From assembly GCA_032164245.1 (NCBI GenBank), contig JAVMKO010000006.1, forward strand, positions 103,681,310-103,745,309: a stretch of DNA of 64,000 bases. Direction: 5' to 3'. How positions within the stretch are numbered: the first letter of the stretch is position 1; each line of letters starts with the position of its first letter. The translations under genes were made by a program, and so were the position numbers. The notes below the pieces were generated by a model. It saw only the letters and a list, made by a program, of their open reading frames with translations. It ran no database searches and was not told the origin of the DNA. Source of the stretch: Sternotherus odoratus. Its lineage: Eukaryota; Chordata; Testudines; Kinosternidae. Of the stretch, positions 1 to 11,263 are shown piece after piece.

Positions 1-97
1 GAGTGAGGACTCAGATCCTTCCGCTAGCCCATTTCACCGGGGTCGTGCAGAAGCCAGGAGAGTTCCTCACAATAGCGGGACTATTCCCCCACTTACA
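1..97 (-). mobile_element. Terminal fragment of an LTR-like repeat (TGTAAG family) cut by the window edge
   Basis: This stretch is the reverse complement of the start of the repeats at 22348 and 42712, with only scattered mismatches. It ends at about 97, where the sequence switches to the intron-2 sequence seen at about 20110 and 61430. The repeat begins TGTAAG, an LTR-like 5' end. The simplest reading is an insertion in intron 2 of gene copy A, in the opposite orientation to the other two copies. The rest lies outside the window, so the target duplication cannot be tested. Confidence 0.6.
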
Positions 98-1108
98 TTT
101 GGGGAGTATTTTGCTCTTCTCAGAAATGGTTGCCCTTGACAATCGGGCTGACACCACAGGCTGCCCTTAGTCAAGATGGCCGTTACCCATGGGGCTGAGG
201 TCAGGGAAAATGACTTCCATGAGCTGTAGGGAGCAGAGATTGGGGGTGTTCAGGAGAATGTGGGGAGCAGCAAGTAGAGGGGATTGTGGGGTGAGTGGGG
301 GGATGTGGTTGGTTTCAGGGGCAGAGAGGGGGCAGGCATGTGGAGGGGGTGAGTTTTGGCGGTAGACATGGGGCAAGGTGTTTGAGTGGGAAAGCTGCGG
401 GTGCCTGTCTCTTCACACACACTATGGGTTTACTATCCTGATTTGAGGTCCCTGATTTGTGGCCCCTGGGCTGGTGTCGCAGGAGAACCTGAGTGCGGAG
501 GGCGGGGGGACAAAGAGGCTGGTGACTCCACCACAAACTTGAGCCATGTGATGGGCATGGAGCCATGGAGGGAGCCAGAGGGACCCGCTTCCTGGTTAGC
601 TGCACAGAGCCCACCCATGCAGTGATTGGCTGTCATGGTGCCCGCCTGTCATGTGCTTGGCTGATTCAGAGCCAAGTTGCTCTGATTGGCTGGGAAGGTC
701 CCGCTGGCTACGCTGGGTGAGCAGCAGGTTTGGACTTTGGGAGACAGGAGCAGAGCCACCCGGTTGGTGTAAGGGGGTCAATTTGCTTCAGGTCCCGGGC
801 TCCGCAGAGGCTCCCATGGGAATACATGTTACTATAGTACTGCAACTTTTTTATGTAAGGAGCCCCCAAAATTGCTTTGCCCTGGGCCCCCTAAATCCTC
901 TGGGAGGCCCTGGACACAAGGAAGCAGTGGGTGGCTGGGAGAGCAGCCAGCACCTTGGTGGGGAGGGGCCTGCCCCTCAGGCCTGATCTCTAACCCATCT
1001 CCCAGGGGATTCAGAGGGATGTTCCCCTGCTCTCTGCCCCATGGGGGTGGGGAGGGTTGAGTCCCGTTCCTGGGCTGTGGGCAGTGGGGCTGGGCACAAC
1101 AACGTCAC

Positions 1109-1186
1109 CGGCAGCGTCTCAGGCAAAAGCCCCCGAAGTGTCGCCTCCAGCAGCCGCAGCTTGGAGGAGCAGCTCAGGATCAGCAT
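1109..1186 (-). CDS. GLYAT-like gene copy A, first coding exon only (partial gene)
   Basis: The exon encodes 26 residues from [10 protein letters not shown] to PETLP. This is the start of the N-terminal domain of glycine N-acyltransferase-like proteins, and it ends at a phase-0 GT donor exactly as in the four complete copies. Exons for the remainder would lie to the left, but from position 97 leftward an LTR-like repeat replaces the expected intron sequence, so the gene may continue beyond the window or be truncated. The strong acceptor AG used in the other copies about 50 bases upstream of the ATG (pyrimidine tract then CAG) reads AT here (1240-1241). A weaker AG lies 2 bases before the ATG. 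Functional status is uncertain. Confidence 0.6.
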
Positions 1187-1481
1187 CTCTGTCAGGATGG
1201 GCCCTTGGCAGATTCCTAGGAATGTGGTGTAGGGGAGACATGGGAGGAGGGGAGGAGAGAAACCCGTCAGTTATGTGGGTCTATCCCCAGCCCCGCAAGT
1301 GAGCCCAGATGTAGGCAGGGTGTCCTCAACCTCCCATTCCTACCATAACAAACCTACAATAACACCCCAGTCTGGGTGCAGCCCCCGTGCTCACCAGAGA
1401 CCCTACAATAATAATCTATGACCCCAGCCATGCCAGGCTGGTCCGTGCAGGGCTAGGGTCGCTCAACTAGCTTCCACTCAC

Positions 1482-1684
1482 CTGAGCAGTCTCTGTGCCA
1501 GGGTAAGGAGCAGTCCCGGAGAAGGCAGTGCGGTCCCTGCCTGGCAGCACCTGCTCCCGTCTCCGCTGGATCTTGCTCTCCTCCGGGGCTGCTCCAGGCT
1601 CTTAACCCTGAGCGAATGAACCATTAACAGAGTCTGTACCTTGTCCTGAGCTGGGGGCACCTCCCTGCAGTCACAAGGCACCAT
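1482..1684 (-). other. Probable 5' noncoding exon of GLYAT-like copy A
   Basis: On the minus strand the segment ends in CAG followed by GTGAGTGG, a near-consensus splice donor at 1481/1482. It lies about 300 bp upstream of the first coding exon. The same block recurs upstream of copies B (donor near 21508), C (33523), D (41882) and E (63617). Position, conservation and donor suggest an untranslated first exon, which is usual for the family. The right limit is only the extent of the open stretch and is not a mapped transcription start. Confidence 0.4.
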
Positions 1685-1689
1685 CCGAT

Positions 1690-2290
1690 TCTTTCCATGG
1701 GCAGCGAGGGGTGAACCGATTTCCTGGGGTCAGCGGAGTGGAATTCTGAGGAAACACGAGCACAGCCAGGAGTGGGGCCTGGGCAAACCAACTCTGCCGG
1801 TGCGTGTGTGCCCTACACTCGGTGCTTGTTTTGTCTGTGCAAAAGCTGGGATTTCACGTGGGTCCCTATCAGCACTGGGGAGGGGTCTTGTCAGCCAGGC
1901 TGAGCAGGTTTCACCTACAACAACATGGAAGCCCTCTGAGACGTGTCTGTCATGATTCATTACCCACTGGGAGCAATGCAATCAGGATCTGCAATGACTT
2001 AGTGTCATATTTATTACTTAGCTGGAATCCATCTTCTGAGAGTCCCAGCTGAAGGCAGAGGCTATGTTGGCTGCACCAACTCAGTGGAATCCATCTTGAC
2101 TCACCCGCCTTTTGTCTCTGCATCCCCGTGTGAGTTCCTGGGATGCTGAGTCTCTCGGGTTCTCACAAACACAATTGACTCCCTCTGTGACTTTGTTCCA
2201 AGATTTAGCAGAGCTGTGTCCACATCTCCTGCACCCTTGTGTGCGAGGTGGTCAGTGTGAAGTCACTGGAAAACCGTGGAGTTAATAATC
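1690..2290. other. 5' flank of gene copy A (short form)
   Basis: No gene is seen here. The block is paralogous to the upstream flanks of the other copies at about 21730, 33740, 42090 and 63830. Copies A and C share a short form: the roughly 180 bases that follow CTGCCGGTGC in B and D (from 21830 and 42195) are absent, and the text resumes at TGTGTGCC. Any promoter of copy A should lie here, but no clear TATA box is visible. Confidence 0.45.
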
Positions 2291-2756
2291 AGAGAGGTAG
2301 CCGTGTTAGTCTGGAATAGCAGAGGTAACAAAGTCCATTTGCACCTTAAAGACTAACTATAAAGTTTTGAAGCATAAGCTTTCGTGGGCTAATACCCACT
2401 TCGTCGGATGCAAACAGTGGAAGTGTCCAGAGGCAGGTATAGAAAAGTAGGCAAGAACCAGGTGAGAGGTAACAAGGTTAGTCCAATTAGGCTGAACCAG
2501 CTTGTTATCTCCAATCAGGGAGGGTGGGTTATTCTTCTAGCAGTTGAATGGGGGGGGGGGGTGAACATGGAGAGAGGAGAAGCTATTTTTGTAATTAGCA
2601 AGCCATTGAAGGTCTTTGTTCAGTCCTAGATTGTTTGTGTTCAATTTGCAAATGAATTGTAGCTCTGCAGTTTCCCTTTGCAGTCTGGACTTGAAGTTTT
2701 TTTGCTGCAGTATGGTGACTTTTAAATCTGTAATTGTGTGTCCAGGCAGGTTGAAG
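2291..2756 (+). mobile_element. Retroelement fragment, longest copy of the GTAGCCGTGTTAGTCTGG repeat
   Basis: The first 120 bases match the short copies at 41172, 45916 and 49761. Here the similarity block continues into about 340 further bases ending in a CA-rich stretch before a pyrimidine tract. The short copies are therefore probably truncated pieces of a longer element. The inverted pairs with 13-bp target duplications elsewhere in the window are reminiscent of Penelope-like elements. I cannot name the family from sequence alone. A run of ten G lies near 2549. Confidence 0.5.
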
Positions 2757-3430
2757 ACTCCCCCCTTTTACCAGTTGGGAACTTGGGGAACCACGGCTGC
2801 CACCATCTGAGTAGATATCCAAGGCCCTGGATTAGGGTACTCAGACTCCCCCAAACCCTAACTCTGTCCCCTTCCCTGAGAGCCAGAGTCAGACACCTGG
2901 AGGCTGGGTCACCTCCCCCCTTCTCTCTTCTCGTTGAAGAGAGAGAGACAGACGCCGTTCCTCAGCTCATACCCTGAGCTGATCTGTTTCTCTACCCCCT
3001 CCCCCCCCCTCTTCCCAGCCTGGAAGCAAAGGAAACCTTAAGGGAAGTAAACAAAACATAACTAAAAGATTTAATAAAGAAAAGAGCATAGAACATAGGC
3101 ACAGTACAGCTTACAATTTAGAGTTCTCTAACTTCTCATCTGAAATGGACAGAGACACCCCAAATAAGCACAGGCTTATGAATCAAAAGATCAAAATATT
3201 ACTCACAATTAACTAAGTAGGAATATAAGAAGGAAAGTTGAGTCATCTCCACAGCTAGAGATGGGCTCCCGGACTCTTGCCCATGTTGCATGGCAAGCCC
3301 AAACTGAAAACTAACTCTCAAACCCCTCCCTCCCTCTCCCATGGCAGGGAAGCTCTTGTGCCACTTGTTCTCAGATAACACTTGTTCTCAGATAACTCTC
3401 CAGCACTTTACACTTATTACAACATTAAAT
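2757..3430. other. Unassigned intergenic sequence with pyrimidine tract
   Basis: No coding frame is supported. The segment holds a C/T-rich tract near 2990-3016 and an A-rich stretch near 3040-3100 with AATAAAG. It may be part of an old LTR element, but no ends or target duplications were found. Confidence 0.3.
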
Positions 3431-4190
3431 TTCATTTGTCATTTTGTTGCCCAATCACTTAGTTTAGTGAGATCTTTCTGAAGTTCTTCACAGTCTGCTT
3501 GGGTCTTAACTATTTTGAGCAGTTTAGTATCATCTGCAAACTTTGACACCTCACTGTTTACCCCTTCCTCCAAATCATTTATGAATAAGTTGAATAGGAT
3601 TGGTCCTAGGACTGACCCATGGGGAACACCACTAGTTACCCCTCTCCATTCAGAAAATTTACCATTTATTCCTACTCTCTGTTCCCTGTCTTTTAACCAG
3701 TTCTCAATCCATGAAAGGATCCTCCCTCTTATCCCATGGCAACTTAATTTACACAAGAGCCTTTAGTGAGAGACCTTGTCAAAGACTTTCGGAAATCTAA
3801 GTACACTATGTCCCCTGGATCCCCCTTGTCCACATGTTTGTTGACCCCTTCAAAGAACTCTAATAGATTAGTAAGACTTGATTTCCCTTTACAGAAACTT
3901 ACAGGACTTTTGCCCAACAATTTATGTTCTTCTATGTGCCTGACAATTTTATTCTTTACTATTGTTTCAAGTAATTTGCCCAGTACAGACGTTAGACTTA
4001 CTGGTCTGCAATTGCCAGTATCACCTCTAGAGCCCTTTTCAAATATTGGTGTTACATTAGCTATCTTCCAGTCACTGGGCACAGAAACTGATTTAAAGGA
4101 TAGGTTACAAACCCTAGTTAATAGTTCTGCTATTTCACATTTGAGTTCTTTCAGAACTCTTGGGTGAATGCCGTCTGGTCCCGGTGACTA
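3430..4190 (-). pseudogene. CR1-type LINE reverse transcriptase fragment (decayed)
   Basis: Minus-strand translation gives reverse transcriptase blocks in the right order: SDWKIANVTPIFEKG and NCRPVSLTSVLGK (about 4080-3970), VYLDFRK (about 3800), then SVLGPILFNLFINDLEEG and FADDTKL (about 3650-3520), where the ADD motif marks the polymerase active site. This order and wording are typical of CR1 LINEs of birds and reptiles. The frame shifts near 3770-3790, and a stop and frame loss occur at the 3' side near 3440. The endonuclease domain is absent. It is a 5'-truncated, dead LINE copy. Confidence 0.88.
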
Positions 4191-4976
4191 GTTACAGTTC
4201 CAGAATGTTCTGAATTCTCTCTCCCCCACTGGGCTTTCAGAGCAGAGTCTCTCTCATCAAAAATTGCTTCTGACAAATATGCCCCTCTCGCATCTCTACA
4301 GTTAAAAGCAACTAAATCTTCCAGCCTGACCTATATATCACAGGCCACCAACACCACCCAGCAGCTGTTCACTCAACCTAACCACCGAAATGAGACCAAA
4401 GTCAAGGAGACACGGAGGAGACTAGACTGTGATGTGCCAGAGCAGGGACCGAGTTGCACCCCAGTGGTTGAGTAGCAATGGCAGGGAAATGGGTGAGTGA
4501 GATACACCCAGATAATCCTGGAGAGTGACTCACACTAGGACACTGTGGAGGAACTTGAACCCCACCCCTGAGGTCACTGCCAACCAGACCTGGTGGAAAA
4601 TTCTATCCCAACTCCGCATGTGGTGATCAATTTGCCCCTGAGCTTGTGAGCCAGAACGAATCAGTCAGCTGAGCGTGTGGGAGGGAACATTCGGTGCCAC
4701 CTCAGATCACCAGCCCCCTCCACTCAGGACACCAGCTCCAACCTTGGCCAACCCGGGTGCTTCAGAGGAAGGAGGTTAAAAAATCCTCCCTCAAATATAT
4801 TGGTGGGAAAATATCCCTCCCTAATCTCTGCTAGTGACCAGGTGAAAGCCTGAAGCTGAGGAATAGGGATGTGAAAATCAAGCATAACATCTATCAGAGT
4901 AACTACCGGGCAAGAGTGGTAGGAAAAGGGGTCTCGGCTGGGGTGGAATCAAGAATTCGATGCCAGCACCATCCCC
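4191..4976. other. Intergenic sequence, partly shared with 44299-44610
   Basis: No gene is seen. From about 4660 (GTCAGCTGAGCGTGTGGG) onward the text matches 44299-44610, showing that it belongs to the ancestral spacer of the array. The segment before it has no recognisable feature. Confidence 0.4.
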
Positions 4977-6470
4977 AGAAACAGGGTAAAGGCTCTTCCA
5001 GGTCACAGATGTGATGGGTATTTATCAAAAACACACACTGTGCATTGCCTGATATCAATTCACTAAATATCAGATCCTCAGTAGACTGGCATTGTATCGG
5101 TTGGCCCTATGGTTATTCTAAATACATAAATAAATCACCTTTCATGTAACCCCCACCTTCCCCAGTGCTCAGCCCACTCTCCTGGTGAGCAGGATGGCGG
5201 ACCCGTACCCAATACCCCTGATCCCTATTGGGTGGAACCCGTGTTATGTTCACAGCATACAAACAGTGATGTTAGATAAACGCCTAAACTACACTTTCAG
5301 AAGGTTGCAACATAACCCTTTTATTTCTTGATACCCATCCAGGATCTGGCTCCATAACTTTACCTTTAAAGAGATTTCAGGCAGGAGCCGGAGTAGAGAG
5401 ATGTTTGGGTGGGTCTGGCTGTATTTTGCTTGGGCTGAGTTTCCAGTGCTCTGGTCATGTCATTTTGTGACGGATGTTGTTTCTACTCATCAGTTAAAGG
5501 CAGGTAAAGCTGTCAGACACCTCTTGGGATTTTGGACTCTGCTTTCGATTTCATGACTTTGGTCCATTCAAAATCTTATATTTAAGAGTTCAATAAAAGA
5601 GGTAGTGGTTTGTCCCGTTTGTGTTCAGATACATTTATAATTCTTTGTGAACTTCATTCATCCATTTGCCTTGAAGGTGTCCTCTTTTAGGGCGTGTAGA
5701 AGGTTCAAACAGATGGTGCATTATGGTTCATTGCTTCTCACTCTGTTACCTGTTAAATCAGATTTCATCATCTTCCCAACAGCCTGACCCAAAGTGCACT
5801 GAAATAAATGGAAAAACTTCCCTTGGAGTAAAACTGTTTTGGACCAGACCCTCCTACAGTGAGTGGGATCACTACATTCCTAGGAAATCAATGAAAACTG
5901 TCCTCCTCCCGCAAAAACAAACCCATCTCTATTTCATTGAACTGTTCCAGGGAACTGTCAGCATTTTTGCAAACAAAATAAAATAAAAATAATAATAAAT
6001 ACAAATATTTTTATATGGGAATCTTAGCAATGTGGGGTGGAAGGGGTCTCATGTAGTCAAGTCAGGCTCCCTGTGCTGGAGCAAGGCCAAGTAACACCAA
6101 GTAAATATCCCGATGGGTGCTTCTCCGACCTGTTTTGAAACATCTCCAACACTGGGGATTCCACATGTTGAACTGTCCAGCTTCAGTTCCTCATGCTCCC
6201 ATTCTCCTCTATAGGCCAGTGTTGCTATTCAAGTACATCTCCCAGTTGCTCCATTTCAAAACCAAAATACTTCAGATTTCAGCCAGTAAAAATTACTCCC
6301 CATCTTTACATACAGGGAGGGATAATTTTCTGGTAGAGCTAAATAAAATTATTTTCTGGAATAATTTTCTGGTAGAGATAAATAAAATCTGGTTACTTTC
6401 TCTAATAGACACGCTTTGTGTAACACCCATTGTTCACTCTATTTTAGTCAGCTGTTTTTCACTCCACTAA
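4977..6470. repeat. Array spacer block, copy 1
   Basis: This noncoding block starts at CCCAGAAACAGGGTAAAGG. It recurs at 9700-10232 plus 11927-12790 (split by an LTR), at 23955-24825 (right part), and at 44610-44887 plus 52870-54260 (split by an endogenous retrovirus). Position 5506-5526 is the uninterrupted version of the site where the LTR at 10238 inserted. Open frames here are short and not conserved between copies. Confidence 0.7.
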
Positions 6471-7330
6471 AATGTATTTAATTTTAACATGCATGGTTAC
6501 GTTTTTTGTCCTTCTTTTAATAAATTGGTCTGGGAACCCTATACAAGAGCTATATAAAGCATTTCACAATTTTATTTCTCTCTTATGCTTAAATTTAATT
6601 CTGAGTAGTAAGTTCTAAATCCTGGCTAGAGTAATTATCCTTATTTCTTTTATTACCATATTTTGTGTTTGTCGTTCATTGACTAAAGTGGTACAATCAA
6701 ATAATAATCTCCTTCTACAATGTAAATGTACCGTATCTTAGCAGAGCCAGTTTTTAAAAAAGCATTAGCTAAACACATAACTGTAGACACGGCAGATGAA
6801 GGTTGCTTATTTACAAATTGTATTATTAGTTAATATCTGTAAAATAATTTAAAATTTATACAAAAATAAATGTGGTTACAAGTCTGATACTCAGAGTAAT
6901 GAAGGAGTCAAATGTTAGGGTCCATTTCCCTTGACAATGTCCAGTAACAATGTTACAACTTCTCCTTTATGCACTGATCTGTGATTTCTGCAATATAGCC
7001 CCCCTCCCCCCCCCGGTTGTTCCCCAACTTTTAAAACTCTATTGGTTAATTCAGCAGATGATATACAGAGGAGATACTCGGACTGTAGTTATTTTTGTTT
7101 GCCACTGTGATTATCTCAGTTCCCATACCTCCACCTAAGATCACTATCCTATTAAATAAAGGAAGGTGTACATGGAGAGGTGTTTTTATTGATATATAGT
7201 CAGAGAGATGGTTATGTTCAGGGACAGACAGGTAGACGCTAGACAGATGTTTGTATATGGGGATGAACAGAGAGATGGTTGTGCATGGGAATAGACAGAC
7301 AGAAGCAGGTCATTATACACACACATGAGA
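6471..7330. other. AT-rich intergenic sequence
   Basis: No gene is supported. There is a C-run near 7003-7014, and imperfect GACAGA-type repetition between about 7200 and 7310. Confidence 0.4.
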
Positions 7331-7495
7331 AAGGAAGGCTGGGCAAGAGGTTATTGCCCTCGCCTAAGACTTAAGGGGTCTGGATTTAAACTCCTCCTCC
7401 ACTGCAGACTTCCTTCGAGACCTTGAGCAAATCACTTAGGGCCAAAGCAATTTCAGTTCCTCACTCCCGGTGAAATAAATAGGATTTAGGTGCCT
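7331..7495 (+). mobile_element. MIR/CORE-SINE-like fragment
   Basis: The segment contains GACCTTGAGCAAATCACTTAG-like text, which resembles the conserved core of MIR-type SINEs. Upstream, a diverged tRNA-like head is followed by TTTAAACTCCTCC. It is old and diverged; the family assignment rests on the core only. Confidence 0.5.
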
Positions 7496-7620
7496 AAATA
7501 CCCTTTAAAAATCCTGAGTTTAGTCTCCTTTTGCTGCTGGGATTCACGAAGCAGCTGCGGATGGTGGAGCACCAGTTCTGGGCCTGAGAAACCAGCACTG
7601 ACTGGTGGGGTCGCGTCGCC

Positions 7621-7930
7621 ATGCAGGCTGGGGATGACGAGCGGCGGCTGCAGAACGTTTGGCTGCGCAAGGCCACGTTCCTGGATCCGTGTGTGGAACT
7701 TGCTCCGGGCCTCCGGCACAGGGACGCAGACATGACCGGTGAGAAGCAAGTGGCAATCGCACTGTGGAAACCTGCACTGCCGGATCGCCACTGGTCAACT
7801 GAGAATCAATTTGGAGTCAGGAAACCCATCCCACGGGCTGTTTTCATGCACGTGTGTAAACCCACTAATCACCTCCTAGGACGGTGATTGTGGGCAACGC
7901 GCAGGACATAGGGATGTGCGTGTCGTCTAT
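7621..7930 (+). pseudogene. PIF/Harbinger transposase (HARBI1-like) relic
   Basis: The plus-strand frame from 7621 contains GEKQVAIALWKPALPD followed by STENQFGVRK and AVFMHVCKPTNHLL. This order matches the N-terminal helix-turn-helix region of Harbinger nucleases that are abundant in turtle genomes. The frame stops at 7887, and the downstream nuclease domain with its catalytic acidic residues is not readable. Only about 90 codons survive of a protein normally around 350 residues, so it is a transposon fossil. Confidence 0.65.
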
Positions 7931-8500
7931 CACCCCACCACAGTTCAGGACGCTCACGGCTGCAAATCTATCCACTCTTGTAGCCCACCTTGCCGCAGAG
8001 TGCAATATCAGACAGGGTTAATGTCCTGTGGTAATGCCAGTCGGGGTGGATCACCGGGGCTGCCTTACTGCCACCAGTGTGGGCTGGGGAGGGAAGGAGC
8101 ATGACACACGCATCTTTAAGGACACAGGGAAGCTGGAAACAGGGTCGTTCTTCCCGACCAGTGGCGTACCCCTGGGAATGGTGAAATGCCAGTAGTGATC
8201 CGTGGAGACCCAGCTGAGCCCTTGCACCCAGGACCCCGATCGGGGGCTATTAGAAGAGCTCAGCACGGGGCTACACAGCTCAGGGAAGGACCACAGCTTC
8301 GAAAGCCCATTTACCAGTGAGCGGGAGCAGGGTGTGCGGCTGCCTCCCAGTTCACCCCCTTCAGAGCCAAGAGCGGGGGGCTGAAACAGACAGAGCCCCC
8401 GGAGGCGGCTGCTGGGAAGGGACGGCCGGGTAAGCAGCCTCCGCACCCCACCCCAGAGGCCACTCGGCCTCCGGGGAGGGGTCCCTGTATACCCAGCCCC
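7931..8500. other. Unassigned sequence after the Harbinger relic
   Basis: No gene is supported. It may be the degraded continuation of the transposon, but no motif was recognised. Confidence 0.3.
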
Positions 8501-9384
8501 CACCCCAGAAGTGGCTGCATCTCAGGGCTGGTTCGATGCCCATCTAGAATTGGCAGGGGGATAAACGGGACCTGCTGTGGCAGAGGTTGAAGAAATGCAG
8601 GAGGCTCTGGGACTGGGGTCTCTGCGGGGATGGGGCGTCACCTGCCTCCCCGGGGACAGGGCCCCCCAACAGCCCACCCGGGGAGGCTCTGTCTCACCCC
8701 TGGGAAAATCCCCCCCCAGTGGTAACCAGCAGAACTCCCAGTCCCCTGGCTCCTCGCAGGGACTCGGAAGTGCTGCCCAGGGGTCTGAATAACGCGGAGA
8801 CCTTCCTGTTCCCAGCGGCGCCCTCGGAGCATGGCGGCAGGGCGGCCCCGGGGGCAGGAAGCGGGGGGGCGGAAAGACCCCCCTGGGCGGCATGGGGGGG
8901 CCGGGATGGGGGGGGTCTGTGGATTAAAGGCAGGGAGCGGGGGCTGTAGGAAATAGCGGCGGTTCCCCCCCCCATTCCCGGCCCGCGATCCCCTGCATGG
9001 AGCCGGGGCAGGAGACCAGGGGCCCGGAGCTCTGGGGCTCCCCGGGATGGGGGACCTCCAGCAGCACCCGCACGGGTGAGGAACCAGCAGCCCCGGGAGC
9101 AAAGCGGAGAGGCCAGAGCCGGGATCCCCCCCCCCCACCCCAATCCGGGGGAGTCTCTGGCTGGGCTCGGATCCCGGATCTTCGGCAGAGGAACCACGGG
9201 GGGAGGGGAGGGGGCGCTGTTTGGGCTCAGACGCTGGGCAGGGGGGGTCAGGAATCCTGGATTCTATTTCCCCTCCCCCCAACTCTGCCTCTGGCCTCCG
9301 CTCGGGGCCTTGGGGAGCCGCTTCCCCGCTCTGGGCGGCCCCCGGCTCACTGCCCAGCTCTTGACATTGTGAGGGCGGGACCGG
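8501..9384. other. GC- and CpG-rich stretch, possible CpG island
   Basis: The segment is strongly GC-rich with many G-runs and frequent CpG (for example around 8815-8870 and 8980-9130), unlike its neighbours. A plus-strand frame opens at ATG 8997 and runs through the minisatellite to 9710, but its composition is low-complexity and it matches no family I know. The stretch could be a CpG island for an unknown transcript or simply GC-biased repeat. Confidence 0.4.
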
Positions 9385-9697
9385 TTCCCCTGGGGGTCCG
9401 TGCAGCGCCTGGCATAGGGGGGTCCCAGGTCTCGGTTGGGGTCCGTGAGGCGCCTGGCGTAGGGGGGCCCCAGGTCTCAGTCGGGGTCCGTGCAGTGCCT
9501 GGCGTAGGGGAGTCCCAGGTCTCGGTTGGGGTCCGTGCAGCGCCTGGCGTAGGGGGGTCCCAGGTCTCAGTCGGGGTCCGTGCAGCGCCTGGCGTAGGGG
9601 AGTCCCAGGTCTCGGTTGGGGTCCGTGCAGTGCCTGGCGTAGGGGGGTCCCAGGTCTCAGTCGGGGTCTGTGCAGCGCCTGGCGTAGGGGGGTCCCC
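9385..9697 (+). repeat. 45-bp minisatellite, about seven units
   Basis: Units of 45 bases begin near GGGGTCCGTGCAGCGCCTGG and differ by one to three substitutions. Because 45 is divisible by three, each unit reads as 15 codons of the form VGVRAAPGVGGSQVS in one frame. Alternating variants (GESQVS and GGSQVS) suggest a two-unit, 90-bp expansion step. No function is implied. Confidence 0.9.
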
Positions 9698-10237
9698 AGA
9701 AACAGGGTAAAGGCTCTTTCAGGTCACACATGTGATGGGTGTTTATCAAAAGCACACACTGTGCAATGCCTGATATCAACTCACTAAATATCAGATCCTC
9801 AGTAGACTGGCATTGTATCGATCTGCCCTACTTTTATTGTGAATAAATAAATAATATTTAATGTAACCCCCACCTACCGCAGTGCTCAGACCCCAATCAC
9901 GGTGAACTGGATGGTGGACCCGTACCCAATATTCCTGACCCCTATTGGGTGGAATCCGTGTTATGTTCACAGCATACAAACAGAGACATTAGATAAAAGC
10001 CTAAACTACACTTTCAGAAGGTTGCAACATAACCCTTTTATTTCTTGATACCCGTTCCGGATCTGGCTCCATAACTTTATCTTTAAAGAGATTTGAGGCA
10101 GGAGCCGGAGTTGAGAGATGTTTGGGTGGGTCTGGTTGTATTTTGCTTGGGCAGAGTTTCCAGTTCCCTGGTCGTGTCATTTTGTGATGGAAGTTTTTTC
10201 TACTCATGAGTTAAAGGCAGGTAAAGCTGTCAGACAC
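9698..10237. repeat. Array spacer block, copy 2 (left part)
   Basis: This matches 4977-5514 closely. It is interrupted at 10238 by a solo LTR whose 5-bp duplication GACAC (10233-10237 and 11922-11926) restores the uninterrupted site seen near 5510. Confidence 0.75.
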
Positions 10238-10364
10238 TCTCACGGAGCGCCCGGGCGATGGTCTGGAACCGCTCCCTAGGAAGCCAGACCGGACTCCGGG
10301 TGGAGGGCCCCTTCTCCGTACACAGCCTGTTTCCCAGGCCAGGAGCTTCAGGGGTACCCACTTC

Positions 10365-11263
10365 CAGGGCCGGCGACAGGGTGGTACAACGGTTACAGCT
10401 GTACCGGGCCCCGGACTTCAGGGGGGCCCCCTGAAGTCCGGGGCCGGTACTCAGCTGCACCCGTTGTTGCCGGGGCTGTGAGCGAGGGGTGGCTCGGGCA
10501 GCCGCTGCAGCCCTCACCAGCCCCCTCCCCCGGCACCCAGCAGCCTCCCCCGCCCCCCTTTGCTTCTCCCGGCCGGCCAGGCGGCCGCAGCACATGCAGT
10601 GGTTGGGGCTCGCGGGAGGTAGGAGATCGGCCAGGGGGGGCCCCGAGGGAGGCAGGAGATCGGCGGCGGGGGGGCCGCGGGAGATCGGCTGGGGGGGGCC
10701 GCGGGAGGCAGGAGATCGGCCGGGGGGGGGGAGCATGGGAGGCAGGAGACCGGCCGGAGGCCGCGGGAGATCGGCCGGGGGGAGGGGGGCCGCGGGAGGC
10801 AGGAAACCGGCCGGGGGGGGGGGGCTGCGGGAGGCAGGAGATTGGCCGGGGGGGGCATGGGAGATTGGCCGGGGGGGGCCCACGGGAGGCAGGAGATCGG
10901 CCGGGGGGGAGCGCGGGAGGCAGGAGACCGGCCGGGGGGGCCACGGGAGATCGGCCGGGGGGGGGGCCGCGGGAGGCAGGAGACTGGCCGGGGGGGGGGC
11001 CACGGGAGACCGGCCGCGGGGGCCGCGGGAGGTAGGAGACCGGCGGGGGGGGGGGAGCCGCAGGAGATCGGCCAGGGGGGCGGGCGCGGGAGGCAGGAGA
11101 CCGGGGGGGGGGGGAGCCCGGGCGGCGGGAGACTGGCCGGGGGCGGAGGGGCCGTGGGCGGCGGGAGACTGGCGGGGGGGCCCGCGGGCAGCGGGAGACT
11201 GGGGGGGGGCCCGCGGGCGGCGGGAGACCGTACGGGGCCCCAAAATTCCTGTCGCCGGCCCTG
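10365..11263. mobile_element. Non-autonomous hAT-like DNA transposon, 899 bp
   Basis: Both ends carry the inverted repeat CAGGGCCGGCGACAGG (right end CCTGTCGCCGGCCCTG). The element is flanked by a perfect 8-bp duplication CCCACTTC (10357-10364 and 11264-11271), the hallmark of hAT transposition. The matching LTR at 23179 has the empty site. Near the left end there is a palindrome around GGGGGGCCCCC (about 10405-10445). There is no transposase; long proline- or glycine-rich frames arise from the repeat composition. Confidence 0.9.
10608..11230 (+). repeat. GC-rich minisatellite forming the core of the hAT element
   Basis: Imperfect units of about 30-45 bases are built from GGAGGCAGGAGATCGGCC followed by a G-run of 6-12. 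Units vary in length mainly by the G-run. The G-strand has many closely spaced G-runs, so quadruplex formation is plausible. Confidence 0.85.

Noticed and set aside
1..110. Apparent inversion junction at the left edge
   Set aside because: The inverted segment starts exactly with TGTAAG, the end of a repeat also present at 22348 and 42712, so an ordinary repeat insertion in the other orientation explains it.
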